DNA of 64,000 nt, from NCBI GenBank assembly GCA_034687125.1, contig JAQGBZ010000003.1, forward strand, positions 62,001 through 126,000. The letters are read 5' to 3'. The notes under the pieces are model-generated. The model had not been told where the DNA came from, made no database searches, and was given only the letters and a program-made list of their open reading frames with translations. The position numbers and the translations under genes were made by a program. Of this stretch, positions 52,255-62,488 are shown one piece after another. Source of the stretch: Neelides folsomi. Its lineage: Eukaryota > Arthropoda > Collembola > Neelipleona > Neelidae. Position 1 is the stretch's first letter, and every line of letters begins with the position of its first letter.

Positions 52255-54185
52255 GTATTACATGTGTTTGACTTTGAGTTTTTCCCCTGACATTGACATT
52301 AGATAAGTTTTCAATGACTTTTACGTAACTTGTTCTGGGAGTAAGTAAATGGAAGAAAAAGGAGCAGGGTAAAAATAAGGAGAATAAAAAAGGGGCGGTT
52401 TCAAGAATGTTCTCGGTGGATTGTTAGCGGATTTGAAAGTATTTTGAGGGCGAAGCAGCAAATTCCTCCCAATTTCATTCCGCCAACGGAGAAAAGATCG
52501 AGACGTATTTTTAGAGAACAGACCTACAAATTACATAGGAAATCTCCGTTTTTTTCTTCATTTGTTGAACAACATGTGGAGATACACACAAAAGAATAAT
52601 AAATCTCATTGTCAGACTCTTTTATACGAAGCAATAAAAGATCTTTCAAGTAATTTACATGTGATTAAAATATTTTATTCCCAAATTGTCCAACTTAATT
52701 CCTTTTCTTAATTCCTTTTCTTCCCTAATTTAATCCTTCTTTAATCTTCTTTAATCCTATTTTACCTTATTTTAAATAATTAATTCATTTAATATCAATT
52801 ATCAAAACTTTTGCTTGATATTAAAAATTCAATATTATATCAAGATATACCCATAAGTGCTTCATATTTTTATATTCAAGAAAAAAGTCCTGAGGAGCTG
52901 AATGTATTGGTAGATTTATATTTTAATTTGTTTCTTTGTTCATTTATATTTTCACTAGGGTTGTTGAGGGAAAGTAAATGAGTTGAACCATGGTTCAATA
53001 TCCAAAGGATGTGATAATTGGAGAAGCTGGAGTCAAACCATGAATATTCTTTATGTATTCATATTTATCGTCCTGGATAACTGGTACAGGACGATAAAAT
53101 GAAATCTCTATTTTTCAATTCCTTTTTTCCAAGGAATTGAAGATGAGAAAATGAGTAAATGGATAAATGATCAATTATGTTTAGATTTGACTTGAGAGCG
53201 AGTTAGTTTTTCATTCCTGTTTATAACTCTGTGAAGTGTTCTGAAGCGGAGATGTTTACATTGAAAACACATTTTTTATTACCACCAGAATCTCATCCCG
53301 CGTTTGTGCTCATCTTTAGGAAACATGTGGGGAACTCGTTGGGAGAAACTTTCAAACATGGGATTGAACAGGAAAAAGTAAAATGAGACATTGAGGCTGT
53401 AAGTGTAGGAAATGAATGAGATGAGAGATGCGATTGTGCATTGGGGCTCATACACACCTCTGGATCTTCCGAGAGTATCTCCGAGAAAAATGATACGAAG
53501 TGAATCAAGAAACAGATGTGATTTCGCCTCTTGGACTCAATCCAAAACATCCTCATTTGAGACTCTTTGTCTTTTTCCGCCTTTTTTACTCCGCCCTTTT
53601 CACTTTTTAATTCCCGGCCGTTGCCCTTCATTCATTAGATGAAGTAATACAAAGAAAAATAAATGTGTATGAAAATGAACATAAATAATGTGGGACTGGG
53701 CGGTTCAAAATCTTTTTTCATTTTGTTTATGGATTGTGCACTGGGGAGAATTGTCCTCTCTGGTTCATTCGATATCAAAGAGAGGAATTAGGAATTAGAG
53801 AATGTGAACGTAAAAATAGTTGAGGAGTGTAAATTTAGCTGGGAGAATGTGAGAATGAAGATGGAGAAGTGAAGGAATTAAAAGACTTGGACAAAGTTCA
53901 ACACGCAAACACGCAAATGATATTTCCTTTATTTCCCCCTCATCTATTCTTCCTCTTTATTTACGATCGTCAATTGGGAAATTGCGAGGCAAAATTCCGA
54001 GTTTGGCATCCGATGATTCATTTTTCAATTTTGGCGGCTTCTCGCTTAATGCTTAATTAAAAAGGGCTAAAATAGATCCATGATCTCATAGACTTGATCT
54101 TCACAGATGCAATTTTGGTATATTTATTATATAGGGATTGACAATTCCAGGAATTAAAAGCTAATTCGAATCCTTTGTTTTTGGC
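52255..54185. other. Intergenic region or DPYD intron, no gene seen
   Basis: AT-rich at first; 53.2-54.0 kb is GC-richer with open frames on both strands that look like nothing known. It was read specifically for DPYD N-terminal cysteine motifs on the minus strand and none was found. A minus-strand AATAAA at 54128-54123 could end the next gene. Confidence 0.4.
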
Positions 54186-55420
54186 TCAAAGGAGTTTTTG
54201 GCGAATGGAAGTGTTTGCAATCTGAGCTTCTTCGACCGTTTCATCTCCATCAAACAGCTCTCGCTTGGGATAACTTGACAAAAGAGTGAAGGGCTGACGA
54301 GCGAATTCGGGCTGAGCGATGCAAATATATTCCCGAATGTTGAAAATCGTGTAGTCCAAGTTTAATCGTAGTTTGATCCTGTTAAAAAAAATTGTATTTA
54401 AAAACACTATTTTCCCAATATTTCTAGATGGCAAATTATTCAGCAATTTTTTTATTTTAATTACAGGATAAATGTAAATTAATTGAATTGAATTAAAGAA
54501 TTTTTTACGTTGATTTGTTCGCTAGCTTTACATGGGCAGTAGTTACTGGTTTATAAACTCGAGTTTTTAGGTTCAAAATGGCTGCAAGTTCATTTGGGCT
54601 GAATCTTGTAGAATTTATCGCGGGCGAAGCAGGGGTCAATAAAGATGGGGAGAATTTAGCAGCGGAATTATTCCCATTGCAATCCCTTGTTGAGTCTCTG
54701 CTCGAACATCTCTCCTTTAAAGCAGATCTCAAAAGAGAAGGTGTTTCATTCCCATCAGGTTCAGGCCTTTGTCTATAACGTGCAGTACATTTTATGTTCC
54801 CAGTACTTGGTCGAGTTCTGTTTGAGAAAGAATTGTTTTTGTTCGGAGCGGTGTGGCGCCTCGGGTAAGTCGATGTGGGTGGGGAAGGCAAATTAAAAGA
54901 AGGTGCCGGGGTTTGGGAAAGTCCGGAAAATGTATTTGGGCGATGTTGAGGAAGATTTGAAGCTCCAAATGACTGAAAATGCCTTTCCAAATTCCCTGCA
55001 TGTCCTCCGCTTGTCCTTCCAATTTCTGAACCGTGCTGAATGAACAAAAGTTGGCATTGCGACGATACGAAATTTGTCCATGATTTCTGGACATTCATCT
55101 ACGTCCACTTTGACCAAAACTGTGTTTTTGTATCTTTGGGCCAATGAGTCGAAGAATGGCGCAATTGCTTTGCACGGGCCGCACCTTTAATTGTCGTATA
55201 TTTACATTACATTGTAATGGCAATCACATTAAAGCTTTAGCTCATAATACGCAATTGAGTACAGTGAGTATTGTATTATAATAGTAATAGTCTAATAGTA
55301 ATAGGTATATTTCGCAAATTGCTCAAACCATTTGGCAGTAAAGTCAACAACGAGAAGTTTATTTCCTGCAGTAATAAGTTGCGAATCGAACGAATCTTCA
55401 TCTCTTATATGATGAACCAT
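54186..55420 (-). CDS. Thioredoxin domain-UBX domain fusion protein, with a frame break
   Basis: Three exons: 55420-55329, 55184-54509, 54378-54186. The N-terminal thioredoxin fold has the redox site rebuilt across the first splice, WCGPCKAIAPFF, followed by VLVKVDVDECPEIMDKF and the cis-proline segment AMPTF. After PTF the frame shifts: the expected next strand (FIQHGSEIGR, a TXNL1-like continuation) continues in another frame, two bases short of the family pattern, within a T-rich spot near 55,049-55,060. That second frame stays open through a Ser/Pro/Asn-rich linker of about 150 residues and splices in phase to a C-terminal UBX domain: LANKSTIKLRL, NIREYICIAQPEFARQPF, SYPKRELFDGDETVEEAQ. 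UBX domains bind the p97/VCP ATPase. No SEP, UBA or UAS domain is seen. Either the genomic sequence lost two bases here or this copy is damaged. I do not recall a standard family with this arrangement. Confidence 0.75.
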
Positions 55421-55932
55421 TTTATGAACAAAAGGGACCAAAGCCAATAAAATGCCAATAAATAACGGAAATTTTTATATTTTCAATCGATAATTAACCT
55501 TATAGCCTAATGATAAAATTTCAAAAATAGATATCATTGGGGATATTAATGTAATTTCTATATCTACAGACAATGCCTTTAACATCTCGACGTCTTCGTC
55601 CTTTGTATGATCGGTTGTAATACATAAAAATGATACAATGACAATACATTAATTGGATATGTATTGTATCTAAAATTACTTGAGTAGCAATATTAAAACT
55701 TACTGAAATTATTAACTTGGATGGTTTGACATTAGGCGTGTTTTCATAAATCGTTTAAGTTTAACAACTTACGATTTAATGTTAGATACAAAAATTTGTA
55801 ATGGAAAAAGCAGTAATAAACATAGAATAATATGTAAAATGAGAATATTCTCCACGTGCATTGCGAAATAATAATTAAATCCAAAATGTATAAAATGATC
55901 TTCTTAAAACTGCATTTAATCTTTGTTTCAAA
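55421..55932. other. Divergent promoter interval
   Basis: Separates the thioredoxin-UBX gene (-) from a trypsin gene (+). AT-rich; no motif could be assigned with confidence. Confidence 0.35.
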
Positions 55933-56931
55933 ATGGCGAGTTTAAAATTCCTCCCATTATTTTTTGTACTTTGCTCTTATACACAAACTAAAGCTTGGGG
56001 AAATTTCCCAAAGATCATTAATGGAACTGACGCTTACTATGGACAATTTCCTTATCAAACTTATATCGAAATCTACAAGAAGTCAGGAAGTGGGAGTTTC
56101 TGCGGAGGTTCAATTTACAATCAACATTATATTCTCACAGCAGCTCATTGCCTCTACGACCCTTCTGACCCAACAGCAAAGGAAGCAAAAGTGGAGATAT
56201 TCGCTGGTGTAAATGACTTGTTCCAAAAAGAACCACACGAACAACGACGAGAAGTTGAAAAGATTTACATTCACGAGTCATACTCGCCAAAAACCTTTAA
56301 AGATGACATTGCAATTCTGCAATTGAAAAAACCATTGAAATTGACTGAATACGTTAAACCGATTATCGTCCCTGACCAAGATACTTATTTTTCTGGTAAA
56401 AAATAATTTTATTAAATGTTAATTTAATTAAGATCATAGGATTAATTTTTGTTTTTAGGTTCTGGGACAGTTTCAGGTTGGGGCGAAACTCTCGATACGA
56501 AAAATGAAATTCGTGAAAGTAAAGGAGCGTCTCATATTCTTAAATATGTCGAACTCGATATAATTGGCGATAAAGAATGTAGAGAAGCATATCCGCATGT
56601 GTCTATTGATGCAATGTGTGCGGGATTTCCTGGTGGTGGGAAAGATTCATGCACTGGAGATTCTGGAGGGCCATTTGTTTGCAAAAACGGTTATAGTGAA
56701 GACGTAATATGTGGAATTGTTTCTTATGGGAAGGAATGTGCTCTGCCAAAATTTCCAGGTAAATTTTTTAAATTCAATCTTTCATTAAAATTGTTAAAAT
56801 GAACAAGTATATTTTAGTTCTAAATAAATATTTAACTAATTATTGAATTAATTAATTAATTTTTAATAGGAGTATATACCAAAGTTTCTCATTATACAAA
56901 TTGGATATACAAAACAACAGGAGATGCTTAA
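55933..56931 (+). CDS. Secreted trypsin-like serine protease
   Basis: Three exons join in phase: 55933-56395, 56459-56758, 56870-56931; 274 residues. The signal peptide is clear (MASLKFLPLFFVLCSYTQTKA). A short propeptide ends at Lys before IINGTDAYYGQFPYQ, the activation site. The catalytic triad is intact: His in LTAAHCL, Asp in FKDDIAIL, Ser in DSCTGDSGGPF. The Asp six residues before the active Ser (position 189 in chymotrypsin numbering) predicts cleavage after Lys or Arg. There is no clip, CUB or other accessory domain, so a digestive or secreted effector role is likelier than a cascade role; that is inference. It ends 85 bases from the stop of a convergent second protease to which it is only distantly similar. 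Confidence 0.93.
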
Positions 56932-57016
56932 TAATTAATTATTTACTATACAGAAATTGTTCATTTTTAAATTAAATAAATAAGTGCGTTAGTTGATTAA
57001 TTAACAATTAATATTT

Positions 57017-57975
57017 TTATGATTTTCCCTCATCCTCATCCTCATCTTCTGATTTGGTCTTTGAAATCGTTTCTTGAATCCATTTGTCATAATGAGAAAT
57101 CTCTGTGTAAACTCCGGGGAAATCTTTCCTTCCGCATCCATTGCCCCATGAAGTGACCCCGCAAAGGACTTGAGTTTCATTCACCCCACGACAAATCAAA
57201 GGACCGCCTGAGTCCAACGTGCAACTGTCTTTCCCCTCAGCTCCTGCACAAATCATGGTGTCGGCAATCAAAGGATAAATTTCTTTTGTTCCCGCCAAAT
57301 TCTTGTAATTATCCCTGCAGAGGGAGTCTGAGACGAAGGGAACTTCGACGGCCATTAAACGTTTCGGTCTGCCGCCTTCTTCTTTGATGAATCCCCAACC
57401 AGCGGCTGTCGCCATTTCGGTCATGTTTGGTGAAAAATCCATCGGAGCCATTTGAATAGACGAAACGTTGGGCGTAAATTCAAACGGTGGATGGACTTTG
57501 AGTAGGACTAAATCATGCGCCACACTCCTGGAAATCAACGAAAATTAAAATCCCCCGCTATTTTAGTGTAATTAAACATGATACATCACCTTCCTTCATT
57601 GTTCCATTCAGGATGAAATACAATTTCGGCCAGTTGGGAGATTTGAGTTTGATCCGTTTCATTCGTATCACGAAGATTGTATTTTCCCGCAACTAGTGCT
57701 CCATGGGTAGCGAAAAGTGTTGGAAATGGGTCTAAACAATGCGCAGCGGAAATGACCCATTGGGAATTGACAATGCTTCCTCCGCAAGTGTGACGTCCTT
57801 GTAATTCGAGAGAAACAATGAAAGGAAATTCTCCAATTTTAACTTCTCTCCCACCAAGGATTTTTCCTTGTCTGTGATGGAACGGAGAACTCAGAACGGG
57901 AATTATATTAAATAATAAATAACAAGGGAGTGCGATTAAACTCCAACGTTTAATTGATTTACTTTTTAACCTCAT
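57017..57975 (-). CDS. Secreted trypsin-family protease with Leu at position 193
   Basis: Two exons, 57975-57590 and 57527-57017, join in phase; 298 residues. A basic N terminus and the hydrophobic run LIALPCYLLFNIIPVL form a signal peptide or anchor. Activation would cut before ILGGREVKIGEFPF. The triad is present: His in ISAAHCL, Asp in VAHDLVLLKV, Ser in DSCTLDSGGPL, and the specificity Asp189 is kept. The residue two before the active Ser, normally Gly193 of the oxyanion hole, is Leu, which should impair or alter catalysis. The rest of the fold is well kept (GWGFIKEEGG, VLCGVTSWGNGCG, FPGVYTEISHYDKWI), so this does not look like a dead gene. An acidic tail, EDEDEDEGKS, closes the protein. 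Confidence 0.92.
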
Positions 57976-58434
57976 ATTGATTTACTAATTAACTAATATA
58001 TTTATATAAATTATAACATACAGAGTATAAAAATAATATATTATTTAGAAAAATATATTCTTTCAAAAAAGAATAAAAAATCAATTATTGAAAAACTGTT
58101 AAAAATATGATAATATATTTTTATAATATAAAAAATGATCAAAGGTATTTTATTATGAACTTGTCACTAGTCAAGTTTTTATACTTGAGTGAATCCTTTT
58201 ACTGTCAGTGTCAATTAATAAAACCATATTTTATTAATTATTCCATCTTTGATTTGACCTTGTGGGGTTCTGGGAGCTAGGAACGTTAGAGTCATCCAAA
58301 TGCTTACCAAATGCTTTCTACGCCATAAATGAAATAAGAAGTGCAAAGTGAATTGACAGTGACTCGGTAAATTGGGTTTTCGTGTCAAGTTGGCGACCTC
58401 CGGAGAGGATGACATTTTGCCATTTATTTGAATA
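57976..58434. other. Spacer between a protease and a cysteine-rich exon
   Basis: Very AT-rich (A/T runs around 58,000-58,140), then moderate composition from 58,200 that is probably the 3' UTR of the cysteine-rich gene. No other feature seen. Confidence 0.35.
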
Positions 58435-58631
58435 TTAAAAAGGGTGTTCCATTCCGCCGCAACAACAATGAGTGAGGAATTTTGAAGGTTCATCTGGGCA
58501 TTCAAAGAGCTTCGACGACGCCGTGCAACCTTCTGGACATTTTCCAGTTTCCTTTCGAGGTTTACAATCATGGGACCAATAACAGCGTGGCTCAGCTCCC
58601 CAAGTGTCAGGGTCTGTTTCGACTCGAACCA
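58435..58631 (-). CDS. Terminal exon of an unidentified cysteine-rich, probably secreted protein
   Basis: An acceptor AG (TTAATAG) precedes an open frame of 65 codons ending at a stop at 58437-58435. It has eight cysteines: RCYW, HDCK, GKCPEGC, FECPDE and a THCCCGG triple, with the last residues MEHPF. This density of Cys with Gly, Pro and charged residues is typical of extracellular disulfide-bonded domains. No 5' exon with a signal peptide was found in the 1.5 kb upstream, so the gene is incomplete as described. I do not recognise the family. The frame beyond the stop shows no Cys pattern and is not part of it. Confidence 0.5.
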
Positions 58632-60156
58632 CTATTAATTAAATTAAATTAATTTGCATCCTAATTTACGTTGGTTCATTTATTTTATATGGTTAAATAT
58701 TTTATTTAATTAACACCATTGTTTACATTACAATTTTTTACTTATAAATGTTAATTCTGTATAATTCTTATAATGTAAAGTAAATACTAATATAAATATT
58801 ATAATTTAATTAATTATTTATATTTATAAGTTACTAAAAATATTTTAATGATTGTTAAAATAATAAATCCTCATTACTTTCAGAATTGGAGAATTTAATT
58901 ATATTGAATGAATTAATTAAAATTATAAGGAAAATTAACTCTTTGACAATCATATTTAAAGGATAAGACGAAGAAGAATTTTCTAACTGGAGAATTATTG
59001 AGGATTCAGCGTAATAGGTGAATGAAAAACACGTAGATTATAAAAAACCTTGTGTGGCAGCCACATGTTGAAAGCTCATAAATTATATTTTTATTATGAT
59101 TATTATTGGGATCCTACATAGTTTTGAGGTTTATGTTGGATAGCAAACGAGAGTGGAAAACATAAGCGCACATGAAAGGCGTGTCATGATTAATGGACAT
59201 TTTAATCGCCTTTAATTTCCACCATGATTCAACTATCTTATTCAAAACTAAAGAAATGGATATTTTGATCACAAATATCTATATATTGCTAATATTGATA
59301 CATACATGTATAATATATTTATTTTTCAACTTTCTTTGCCCACTATTTGTGAACGAACATGAAGAAAAGTATCATATAATTCATATAATATAAAGGAATT
59401 TTCTCATACTCGTGCATACTCCCAAAAAAGGCAAATGATAAATAATGAGTGTCTCACTATTGACTAATGGAATGCATGAACTCATTAACATTGCATTGAT
59501 TTAAAAACAGTCAGAAAGATCAACAGAGAACCTTATTAGGGATAAACAAAGTTATATAAGAAACCTTATTAGTTATATAAGAAATGAACGAAATTTGTTA
59601 ATTTCGTCGTTAATTTCATCAATACTCTGCTGTAAGATAAATATTCAATATTTTAATAATGCTTAATAAAAATACAAAAGTTGAATAAGTATTTAACATA
59701 GCTAACGCAACGAGGAAATGTGGAAAGCAAATGATAAGAAAATGTCGTTTTGTTGTCATTTTTATAGACATTCTCCTTATCAAACGCCTTTAAATAGGAA
59801 AAGTAATGAGCTGAGTCACAAAGTAATGATAATGAACAATGAACAACATTTATGAATTTATAATGTTATGAATAAGCAACAAACAACAGGGGCTCATAAA
59901 ATTATAATGGACGAATAAAAATATCATATTTAAATAAAAAATATTTTATTTAGTAGACCAAAAGGTTCTTGACAAAAACAGCATTCAGAGAATAAGGAAT
60001 TCCAAGTATCGGTAGAAATAAAAATCTAATTTTTACATTATAAGAAATGTGAAACAAAAAAAGGTTCAAAATGAGTCATTTTGGTGTCATTCAAACGAGG
60101 TGTAAAATGACATTGTAAATGAATGCGATATTTTGCCCAAGTGGTCTACAAATAAA
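58632..60156. other. AT-rich intergenic region before ferritin
   Basis: No gene recognised on either strand. It was inspected for an iron-responsive element (CAGTG-loop hairpin) before the ferritin start; none was found in the last 300 bases. Confidence 0.4.
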
Positions 60157-61045
60157 ATGCATTTACTTGGAAGACTCGGGGGCTTTCGGGTGGGTTTGAG
60201 TGGAATCTTCCGTCTGCGTCGGATCACTCGGGCATTTCCCCCTCGTCCCTTCAATTTAATACGTCGTGAAGTCGAGTTGGATTTCGTCACATCCGTCAAA
60301 TCTCTTCATACGACCGGAATCAAAATGGAAGGAATTGAAGGAGAATCCAAATGCAGGCAAAATTATCACATTGATTGCGAAGCCCTTGTTAACAAGCAAA
60401 TTAACATGGAATTGTACGCTTCCTACGTCTATCTGTCAATGGTAAAACCAAACTACGCATTTAATAAACTTGGCCAAATTGAATAAAAATTGAATAAATT
60501 TAGCCATACTAATTGAATTGGTTAATTTTAATTATATTAATTTTATGTTTATAATATGGCAGGCGTATTATTTTGATCGGGAGGACGTGGCTTTTCCTGG
60601 AATAAAACAATTTTTCAAGAAATCGTCAGATGAGGAGCGTGACCACGCTCAGAAATTTCTTGCTTATCAGAACAAGAGAGGAGGGCGAGTTCTTCTTCAG
60701 CAAATTGCTAACCCAACTAAAGACGATTGGGAGTCTCCGTTGACGGCCATGACAGCGGCTTTGGAATTGGAAAAGAAAGTCAATAATGTAAGTATGGCCA
60801 AAACAATAAGTGTATTTTGGTCTGATTTAAATATTATTTAATGTTTTTTAAAATAACAGACGCTGCTCGAACTTCATAAAATGGCCACCAAACACGGAGA
60901 TGCAAATTTGACCGACTTTCTCGAGCGCGAATTTTTGGATGAACAAGTTGAGGCTGCAAAGGAATTGTCTGGTTACATCACTCAACTCACGAGGGTTGGA
61001 AAAGGATTGGGAGAATACATCTTTGATCAGAAACTCATGGAGTAA
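60157..61045 (+). CDS. Ferritin heavy-chain-type subunit with mitochondrial-type leader
   Basis: Three exons join in phase: 60157-60441, 60563-60787, 60860-61045; 231 residues from the first ATG. H-type ferritins oxidise Fe(II) and store the mineral in a 24-subunit shell. The ferroxidase ligands are all visible: Glu in [14 protein letters not shown] with its Tyr, Glu-Glu and His in [11 protein letters not shown], Glu in LELEKKV and Gln in LDEQVEA. About 55 residues precede the ferritin core, beginning [20 protein letters not shown]: rich in Arg, free of acidic residues for the first 40 or so, and followed by [11 protein letters not shown], which fits a cleaved mitochondrial presequence as in vertebrate FTMT. 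A downstream ATG at 60325 (MEGIEGESK) could give a cytosolic form. No iron-responsive element was seen, which also suits a mitochondrial form. Confidence 0.92.
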
Positions 61046-61445
61046 ATGATGTTTTAAAGTAACCTGAACATCGTGCCTGATTGACTACCTTTTTAACATC
61101 TAACAATCCACTCAATCTACCTGTATCAGTTATCCTACAGATAAATGTTTATATTAATTAATTAACCACGAGGACTTTTTAGACTTAATCGTAAAGACTT
61201 ACAAATATTTCCAATGATACTGATATTTACTATGAACTCAGAGAATTCATTTATTTTTTGTAAAATTAATAGTTAATTTGACACAATTTTGTTAACCATT
61301 GCTGATTCACTTTTAATCATCTTATTGACTTACCACTTTTATTGAAGTTTCTATTTTATAGTATTGTAAATAATAAATGCGTATAATAATGACATTAAAT
61401 AAAATCTTTGTCACTTACTCTTTCATATTAACTTCCATAAATGCA
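61046..61445. other. Ferritin 3' flank and carbonic anhydrase 5' flank
   Basis: AT-rich. An AATAAA at 61372-61377 is a possible poly(A) signal for ferritin. No other feature recognised. Confidence 0.35.
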
Positions 61446-62483
61446 ATGTCACCCGAAGGAAATAATGAAGGTATTTTACCCCATGCTATAAAATATTCAT
61501 ATATTATGTAAATAAAATCATTATTCAAAAATCAATCAAATCAAATTTAATTAAAATAGAATTTAATTCAATATCATATTTATAATTTTAAAAATGAAAT
61601 AGCGCAGCATACTCACGATTGGTGCTATTCTGGTGATTGTGGCCCGAGTTCAAATGCATGGGACGGTGAATGTCAAACTGGCCATCGCCAATCTCCAATT
61701 GACATCTCCACTCAAATCTCCGCCAAACACATACACAAAAATGTTAAAGTCCAATTTTCCAAATCCTATGCAAAATCTCAGAAATTCCGTCTCAAAAACA
61801 ACGGCCATACAATACAACTCTCATTAAAGAAGAAATCAACTAAATTGTACATCACTCTTGATGATTTTAAAGAAAAATACGTGTTTGAGCAAATGCATTT
61901 CCACTGGGGGTCCAAAGACAGTTCTGGGTCTGAGCACACCATTGACAAAAAGGCCTATTCCATGGAAGCTCATTTCGTCCATTATTCAGAGAAATACGCG
62001 GACATTGGAGAAGCCGTTGCTTCCAATGACAAACATGCCCTCATTGTCGTGGGAGTTTTTATGAATGCTGGTACTGGTAGGAGTAATCTTCACAGCATCC
62101 TTACTCCGATTGCCCAACATATTCCGAATTATGGGAAGGCAAAGACTTTAAAAGTTCCAATAGCCCTTGTTGAATTCTTTGATGTCTCTTCGACCGTTTA
62201 TCGGTATGAGGGTTCGCTGACAACTCCGCCTTGTTCGGAGATCGTCCTCTGGCATGTGTTTACAACAGTGATCACTGTTGGGAGAAGCGATGTTGAAAAA
62301 TTTAGGAAAACGATTGATGCCAATGGGAATTATTTGAAAAAGAATTTTCGCCCGGTACAAAACAAAAGGACTATTGATGAAATCGGAGGGAATTCGGAAG
62401 AAAATCAAATCAATGATTTCAATGATAATAACAATAACAATTACAGACAAAAAAAACTTAAAGTTCATAAATACCTAATTTAA
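61446..62483 (+). CDS. Alpha-class carbonic anhydrase
   Basis: Two exons, 61446-61470 and 61603-62483, join in phase to give 301 residues. The enzyme interconverts CO2 and bicarbonate. Zinc ligands are present (two His in QMHFHWG and one in MEAHFVHYS), the proton-shuttle His lies in KNNGHTIQLS, and the substrate-pocket Thr in SLTTPPCSE, so it should be active. Cysteines in DGECQTGHRQSPIDIS and in LTTPPCSE match the disulfide of secreted or membrane-bound forms (CA IV, VI, IX), and two more Cys lie at the N terminus (WCYSGDC). The eight-codon first exon (MSPEGNNE) carries no signal peptide, so another first exon may be used instead. The C terminus is an Asn-rich then Lys-rich tail. The AATAAA signal overlaps the stop codon. 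Confidence 0.88.
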
Positions 62484-62488
62484 ATAAA
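62483..62488 (+). terminator. Probable carbonic anhydrase poly(A) signal overlapping the stop
   Basis: The sequence TAAATAAA contains the TAA stop (62481-62483) and AATAAA starting at its last base, so the 3' UTR would be only about 20-40 bases. Confidence 0.5.

Noticed and set aside
53293-53631. Minus-strand frame as a missing DPYD N-terminal exon
   Set aside because: It lacks the paired CxxC-type iron-sulfur motifs and GxGxxG FAD motif required of that region.
55046-55060. A ten-base GT...AG stretch in the thioredoxin frame that would restore the frame if removed as an intron
   Set aside because: Ten bases is far below any workable spliceosomal intron, and removing it would delete residues of a core beta strand; a small sequence loss explains the pattern better.
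58600-58640. GGTTCGAGTC word resembling a tRNA B box
   Set aside because: It lies at the start of the cysteine-rich exon and no cloverleaf or A box can be built around it.
59850-60156. Iron-responsive element before ferritin
   Set aside because: No CAGTG-loop hairpin with the bulged C was found; the mitochondrial-type leader also makes an IRE less expected.
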